Shown here: positions 5,770 to 8,555 of the stretch, piece by piece | How positions within the stretch are numbered: the first letter of the stretch is position 1 | How the letters are laid out: every line of letters begins with the position of its first letter | DNA from: UBA9647 sp049522195 | GTDB lineage: Bacteria; Bacteroidota; Ignavibacteria; UBA10030 | Length of the DNA: 8,555 nucleotides | Direction of reading: 5' to 3' | Assembly: GCA_049522195.1 (NCBI GenBank) | Contig: JBEKOB010000126.1 | Location: 1 to 8,555 of the forward strand | Program-made: the position numbers and the translations under genes | Notes under the pieces: generated by a model | The model's database searches: none | Seen by the model: the letters and a program-made list of their open reading frames with translations, nothing else | What the model was told of the DNA's origin: nothing

Positions 5770-5893
5770 ATTCTTTATCGGATATTCGGCGTTGGACACT
5801 CAACATTGCGCGGCACAAGACTGTTTGTTCTTGGCAATATCCAATATCCAACACCCAATTTTGAATCACGAAGTGTATGTTGCTTGACACCGT
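5770..5893. repeat. Long imperfect palindrome, copy B (tandem to copy A)
   Basis: A second diverged unit offset by 124 bp. The right-arm segment 5841-5876 matches 5717-5752 at 34 of 36 positions, and the following ACACCGT also recurs. The left arm (ATTCTTTATCGG, then GTTGGACAC) has diverged more. A small apex stem is visible: CAAGA (5816-5820) with TCTTG (5829-5833). The 95 bp after it (5894-5987) show nothing recognisable. Confidence 0.75.
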
Positions 5894-5987
5894 TCGACAT
5901 CCCTCCTGAACCAACTATTCGGATTCCCTTACCAGAATTAGGAATCAGCCATCGGATTAGTCGCCCGTACGGGTGAAAAACAGCCAA

Positions 5988-6015
5988 TTGGGAGGCGTTC
6001 AGGTCGGCATACAAT
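5988..6015 (+). promoter_or_regulatory. Candidate promoter of the kor operon
   Basis: TTGGGA (5988-5993, 4 of 6) and TACAAT (6010-6015, 5 of 6) have a 16-bp spacer. Transcription would start near 6022, giving a leader of about 38 nt before the korD start at 6060. It sits just after the palindromic repeats and is the best candidate in this gap. Confidence 0.45.
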
Positions 6016-6059
6016 TTGTGCCATCTAGCAAGATTCTTAACTCCGAGAGGATACCTGAT

Positions 6060-6320
6060 ATGGCCCAAGTGGCGGAACAGACGAAGAAAGCAAGAGGAAG
6101 CGTCGTTATCGCAGCCGAGCGATGCAAAGGTTGCGGATTTTGCGTGGAATTTTGCCCACCCGAAGTGCTTGAGCTCTCTGCCGAATATAACTCCAAGGGA
6201 TATCACACACCCTTTCTGGCGAAGCGGGATCAGTGCACCGGATGCGACATCTGCGGTATGGTGTGCCCCGATTTTGCGATCTACGGTTACATCATCAAGA
6301 AAAAGACGAAGGAGGCTTAA
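6060..6320 (+). CDS. korD: 2-oxoacid:ferredoxin oxidoreductase, ferredoxin-like delta subunit
   Basis: An 86-residue 2x[4Fe-4S] ferredoxin-type protein. Cys22, 25, 28 and 32 (CKGCGFCVEFCP) and Cys59, 62, 65 and 69 (CTGCDICGMVCP) give two classic CxxCxxCxxxCP motifs, enough for two [4Fe-4S] clusters. It would carry electrons between the proximal cluster of the catalytic core and external ferredoxin. The ATG at 6060 (MAQVAEQTKK) is preferred because AGAGGA at 6046-6051 lies eight bases before it; the frame stays open further upstream to a GTG at 5973, but that would run through the candidate promoter. It is the first gene of the korDABC operon, with korA starting three bases after its TAA. Delta-subunit-like proteins also occur with pyruvate or branched-chain enzymes; assignment rests on the neighbours. 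Confidence 0.9.
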   Translation: MAQVAEQTKKARGSVVIAAERCKGCGFCVEFCPPEVLELSAEYNSKGYHTPFLAKRDQCTGCDICGMVCPDFAIYGYIIKKKTKEA

Positions 6321-6322
6321 CC

Positions 6323-7486
6323 GTGCACGCTGATCCAATTGGAGTTCTTACAGGAGCCCACTTCATCGATGGTGACCACGCATGCAGCGAAGGAGCGATC
6401 GCGGCCGGATGCAGATTTGTTGCGGGCTATCCTATTACACCCTCTACAGAAGTTGTTGAGCGTATCGCAGACCGCTTCCCGTTCGTCGGTGGCGTGTTCA
6501 TTCAGATGGAAGATGAAATCGCTTCCTCCATCGCAATCCAGGGGGCTGCGTGGGGAGGAAAGAAAGTCATGACCGTGACCTCCGGGCCCGGCTTCTCCCT
6601 CATGATGGAGCACATTGGCCTTGCTGCGATGACTGAAACGCCCTGCGTATTCGTCGATGTGCAGCGGGCTGGTCCGTCGACCGGATTACCCACAATGCCG
6701 GCGCAAGGCGACATGATGCAGGCTCGCTGGGGATCGCACGGTGACTATCAGATCATTGCCCTTTGCCCAAACTCTCCGCAAGAATGTTTCGACCTCACGA
6801 TCCATGCCTTTAACCTCTCCGAACGCTATCGCGTTCCGGTGATGATCATGATGGATGAGTGCGTCGGTCACATGATCGAGCGCGTCGTTATTCCATCGGC
6901 AGACAAGATCGAAGTGGTAGACAGAAAGACGTTTGAAGGCCCGAAGGAGAACTACCGAGCCTTTGATGCCGGAAGAGACCTCGTGCCGATGATGGTCAAG
7001 GCCGGTGATGGCTACCGCATTCACGTAACGGGATTGACTCATGACGAAAAGGGGTATCCCGACATGTCCGTTAGTGCCCAGGGAAAACTTGTGCAGCGGT
7101 TGATGGACAAGATCCGTCTCAACGCGGACGATATCGTCTTGTACAAAGAGGAAAACGTTGAAGGGGCTGATGTCGTGGTGGTGACGTATGGGATCACTTC
7201 GCGTACCGTAATTCCGGCAATTGAACAGGCGAGAGCGAAAGGGTTGAAGGTCGGTCATCTGCGGTTGATCGTAGCGTGGCCGTTTCCGGAGAAGCGGATC
7301 AGGGAATTGGCAGGACGCGTCAAATCGATCGTCGTGCCTGAGCTGAATATGGGTCAAATGGTGTATGAAGTTGAGCGATGTGCTGCAGGAAAGTGCAACG
7401 TCGTTTCAGTGCCGCACGCAGGTGGAACAGTCCACCAGCCAAAAGAGATTTTTGCAGCGATCGAGAAATCATTGCGAGGAAAGTGA
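6323..7486 (+). CDS. korA: 2-oxoacid:ferredoxin oxidoreductase subunit alpha
   Basis: A 387-residue subunit of the enzyme that interconverts a 2-oxoacid plus CoA and an acyl-CoA plus CO2 with ferredoxin. Recognisable parts are FIDGDHACSEGAIAAGC (14-30), the substrate/CoA motif GYPITPSTE (35-43), the acidic IQMEDEIASS (60-69), TSGPGFSLM (86-94) and QRAGPSTGLPT (114-124). It then has the C-terminal transketolase-like domain with VTYGITSR (287-294) and LRLIVAWPFP (313-322). The start is GTG at 6323, fixed by AAGGAGG at 6309-6315, seven bases before it; the longer in-frame opening from 6233 lies inside korD. The layout with separate gamma and delta subunits and the motif set favour the 2-oxoglutarate enzyme, though related 2-oxoacid enzymes are not excluded. 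Confidence 0.92.
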   Translation: MHADPIGVLTGAHFIDGDHACSEGAIAAGCRFVAGYPITPSTEVVERIADRFPFVGGVFIQMEDEIASSIAIQGAAWGGKKVMTVTSGPGFSLMMEHIGLAAMTETPCVFVDVQRAGPSTGLPTMPAQGDMMQARWGSHGDYQIIALCPNSPQECFDLTIHAFNLSERYRVPVMIMMDECVGHMIERVVIPSADKIEVVDRKTFEGPKENYRAFDAGRDLVPMMVKAGDGYRIHVTGLTHDEKGYPDMSVSAQGKLVQRLMDKIRLNADDIVLYKEENVEGADVVVVTYGITSRTVIPAIEQARAKGLKVGHLRLIVAWPFPEKRIRELAGRVKSIVVPELNMGQMVYEVERCAAGKCNVVSVPHAGGTVHQPKEIFAAIEKSLRGK

Positions 7487-7488
7487 TC

Positions 7489-8385
7489 ATGCCGGAAGAA
7501 CTTTACGAAATAGAAGCTACAATCCCGCCGAATCCGATTGAGGAATATCTGCGCATGGACCGGATGCCGCATATCTGGTGTCCGGGCTGTGGAATTGGAA
7601 CCACGGTCAACTGTTTCGTTCGCGCGTTGCAGACCAGCGGACTGGATCTCGACAAGGTGGCTGTTGTGTCCGGTATTGGATGCACCGGACGCGTCGCTGG
7701 ATATATGAACCTGGATTCGTTCCATACAACCCACGGTCGTGCGATTCCATTTGCGACGGGACTGAAGCTTGCGAACCCGGGGATGAAGGTTGTGGTCTAT
7801 AGCGGCGACGGCGATCTGACGGCGATCGGGGGCAATCACTTTATTCACGCAGCACGACGCAACATGGACCTCACGGTTATCCTGATCAACAACATGATTT
7901 ATGGAATGACCGGCGGGCAGGCGGCTCCTACCACACCCGTGGGCGCAACTGCATCCACAACACCTCACGGCAACTTCGAGGAAACGTTCAACCTTCCGTT
8001 CCTTGCTGAATCCTGCGGCGCGGTCTATGTGGCTCGATGGACGGCTCATCATGTCCGCTACCTTACCAAGTCGATCAAAGAAGCGCTTGGTAAGAAGGGT
8101 TTCTCGTTCATCGAGATTCTTGCACCATGCCCGACGCTCTACAGCCGGCGCAACAAGTTGGGAGATGGCCTTGATCAGATGGAATTTTACCGCGACCAGA
8201 GCGAGATAAAGAACGGCGCAGACACCAAGACCGTTGCTCTGGATTTCCAGGGGAAGATCATCGTTGGAAAGTTCGTCGACAAAGAACGTCCGACCTACCT
8301 TGAAGCGATGAATGCGCACTACCAGAAGAAGCTCGGCGAACGCTATGTTCCTTCAGACGAAATGAGGAAGGTTTTCCATGCCTAG
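7489..8385 (+). CDS. korB: 2-oxoacid:ferredoxin oxidoreductase subunit beta (TPP-binding)
   Basis: A 298-residue catalytic subunit. The TPP/Mg motif begins GDGD (106-109) and ends INN (133-135), followed by YGMTGGQ (138-144). Four cysteines at 31 and 34 (CPGCG), 65 (GIGCTGR) and 214 (LAPCPT) fit the ligands of the proximal [4Fe-4S] cluster; their spacing closely follows that of characterised archaeal enzymes as I remember it. Arg68, three residues after Cys65, lies where a basic residue contacts the distal carboxylate of 2-oxoglutarate in related enzymes, which supports a 2-oxoglutarate substrate (inference). The ATG at 7489 is two bases after the korA TGA, with GAGGA at 7476-7480. The frame is open upstream to 7378, but that part overlaps korA. 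The end overlaps korC by eight bases. Confidence 0.94.
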   Translation: MPEELYEIEATIPPNPIEEYLRMDRMPHIWCPGCGIGTTVNCFVRALQTSGLDLDKVAVVSGIGCTGRVAGYMNLDSFHTTHGRAIPFATGLKLANPGMKVVVYSGDGDLTAIGGNHFIHAARRNMDLTVILINNMIYGMTGGQAAPTTPVGATASTTPHGNFEETFNLPFLAESCGAVYVARWTAHHVRYLTKSIKEALGKKGFSFIEILAPCPTLYSRRNKLGDGLDQMEFYRDQSEIKNGADTKTVALDFQGKIIVGKFVDKERPTYLEAMNAHYQKKLGERYVPSDEMRKVFHA

Positions 8386-8555
8386 GACTGAAATCAAAAT
8401 CGGCGGGTTTGGCGGACAAGGGGTGATTCTCAGCGGGTACATTCTCGGACGCGCTGCCTCGATTTACGACAACAAATATGCGACGATGATCCAGGCGTTT
8501 GGACCAGAAGCCCGCGGGAGTGCCTGCAGTGCACAATTGATCATTTCAGACGAGC
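8378..8555 (+). CDS. korC: 2-oxoacid:ferredoxin oxidoreductase subunit gamma, N-terminal part (cut by window end)
   Basis: The first 59 codons of a gamma subunit, running off the window. The diagnostic start IKIGGFGGQGVILSGYILGRAA (residues 6-27) is followed by AFGPEARGSACSAQLIIS (40-57), both characteristic of the POR/KOR gamma family, which is usually about 180-200 residues. The ATG at 8378 lies within the end of korB (overlap ATGCCTAG), and GAGGAAGG at 8364-8371 serves as ribosome-binding site, so translation is probably coupled. It completes the four-subunit complex with the proteins encoded at 6060-8385. Whether further genes follow in the operon cannot be seen. Confidence 0.93.
   Translation, partial: MPRTEIKIGGFGGQGVILSGYILGRAASIYDNKYATMIQAFGPEARGSACSAQLIISDE

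Noticed and set aside
5717..5876. Two 36-bp direct repeats that could be taken for a minimal CRISPR array
   Set aside because: Only two copies, 88 bp apart, and both are arms of longer palindromes. No cas genes are near.
5665..5976. A 103-codon plus-strand frame, and minus-strand frames, across the palindromic repeats
   Set aside because: They cover repeat sequence with no domain. Repeated peptides arise from the repeat units.
6686..7357. A 223-codon minus-strand open frame inside korA
   Set aside because: It is opposite a well-conserved gene, has low-complexity His/Arg-rich translation and no domain.
7354..8319. A 321-codon open frame on the minus strand
   Set aside because: It is a codon-bias shadow of korB and its upstream junction; its product shows no family motifs, while the plus strand encodes complete catalytic motifs.

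Overview
The window (roughly balanced GC) reads as a bacterial chromosome segment. It has no phage, plasmid, transposase, tRNA, rRNA or CRISPR signature. An outer-membrane DUF5916-type beta-barrel end and a four-gene 2-oxoacid:ferredoxin oxidoreductase operon suggest a Gram-negative, anaerobic or facultative organism. Intergenic regions packed with palindromic repeats are also seen in genomes of the Bacteroidota/Ignavibacteria/FCB group, which is my best guess. This placement is inference, not proof.

Layout, all genes on the + strand. (1) 1-695: C-terminal end of a DUF5916-like outer-membrane barrel protein. It is followed by a five-unit 15-bp tandem repeat that stays open as a 35-codon frame, and then by an Asp/Glu-racemase-family gene (796-1488). 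(2) 1489-1968: a cluster of REP-like palindromes. (3) 1956-3964: a compact GntR(YtrA-type)-ABC ATPase-ABC permease operon. It starts from a strong sigma70-like promoter whose -10 lies inside a large dyad, the expected autoregulatory operator. (4) 4169-4648: a SlyD-like FKBP prolyl isomerase, followed by hairpins and a good intrinsic terminator. (5) 4954-5634: a stand-alone LUD-domain protein with a Cys-rich tail. (6) 5646-5893: two tandem copies of a long imperfect palindrome. (7) 6060-8555: korD-korA-korB-korC, with korC cut by the window edge.

How the genes work together: the kor genes encode one enzyme. KorD carries two [4Fe-4S] clusters, KorA and KorB form the catalytic core, with TPP and a proximal [4Fe-4S] cluster on KorB, and KorC completes the complex. 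It interconverts a 2-oxoacid (probably 2-oxoglutarate) plus CoA and an acyl-CoA plus CO2, using ferredoxin. The GntR-ABC-permease genes form a self-regulated export or stress cassette of unknown substrate. The other genes look like independent units.

I see no clearly undescribed defence or mobile system. The points most worth a second look are the repeat-built micro-ORF linked by ATGA overlaps to both neighbours, the nested operator over the ABC cassette promoter, and the two families of intergenic palindromes.
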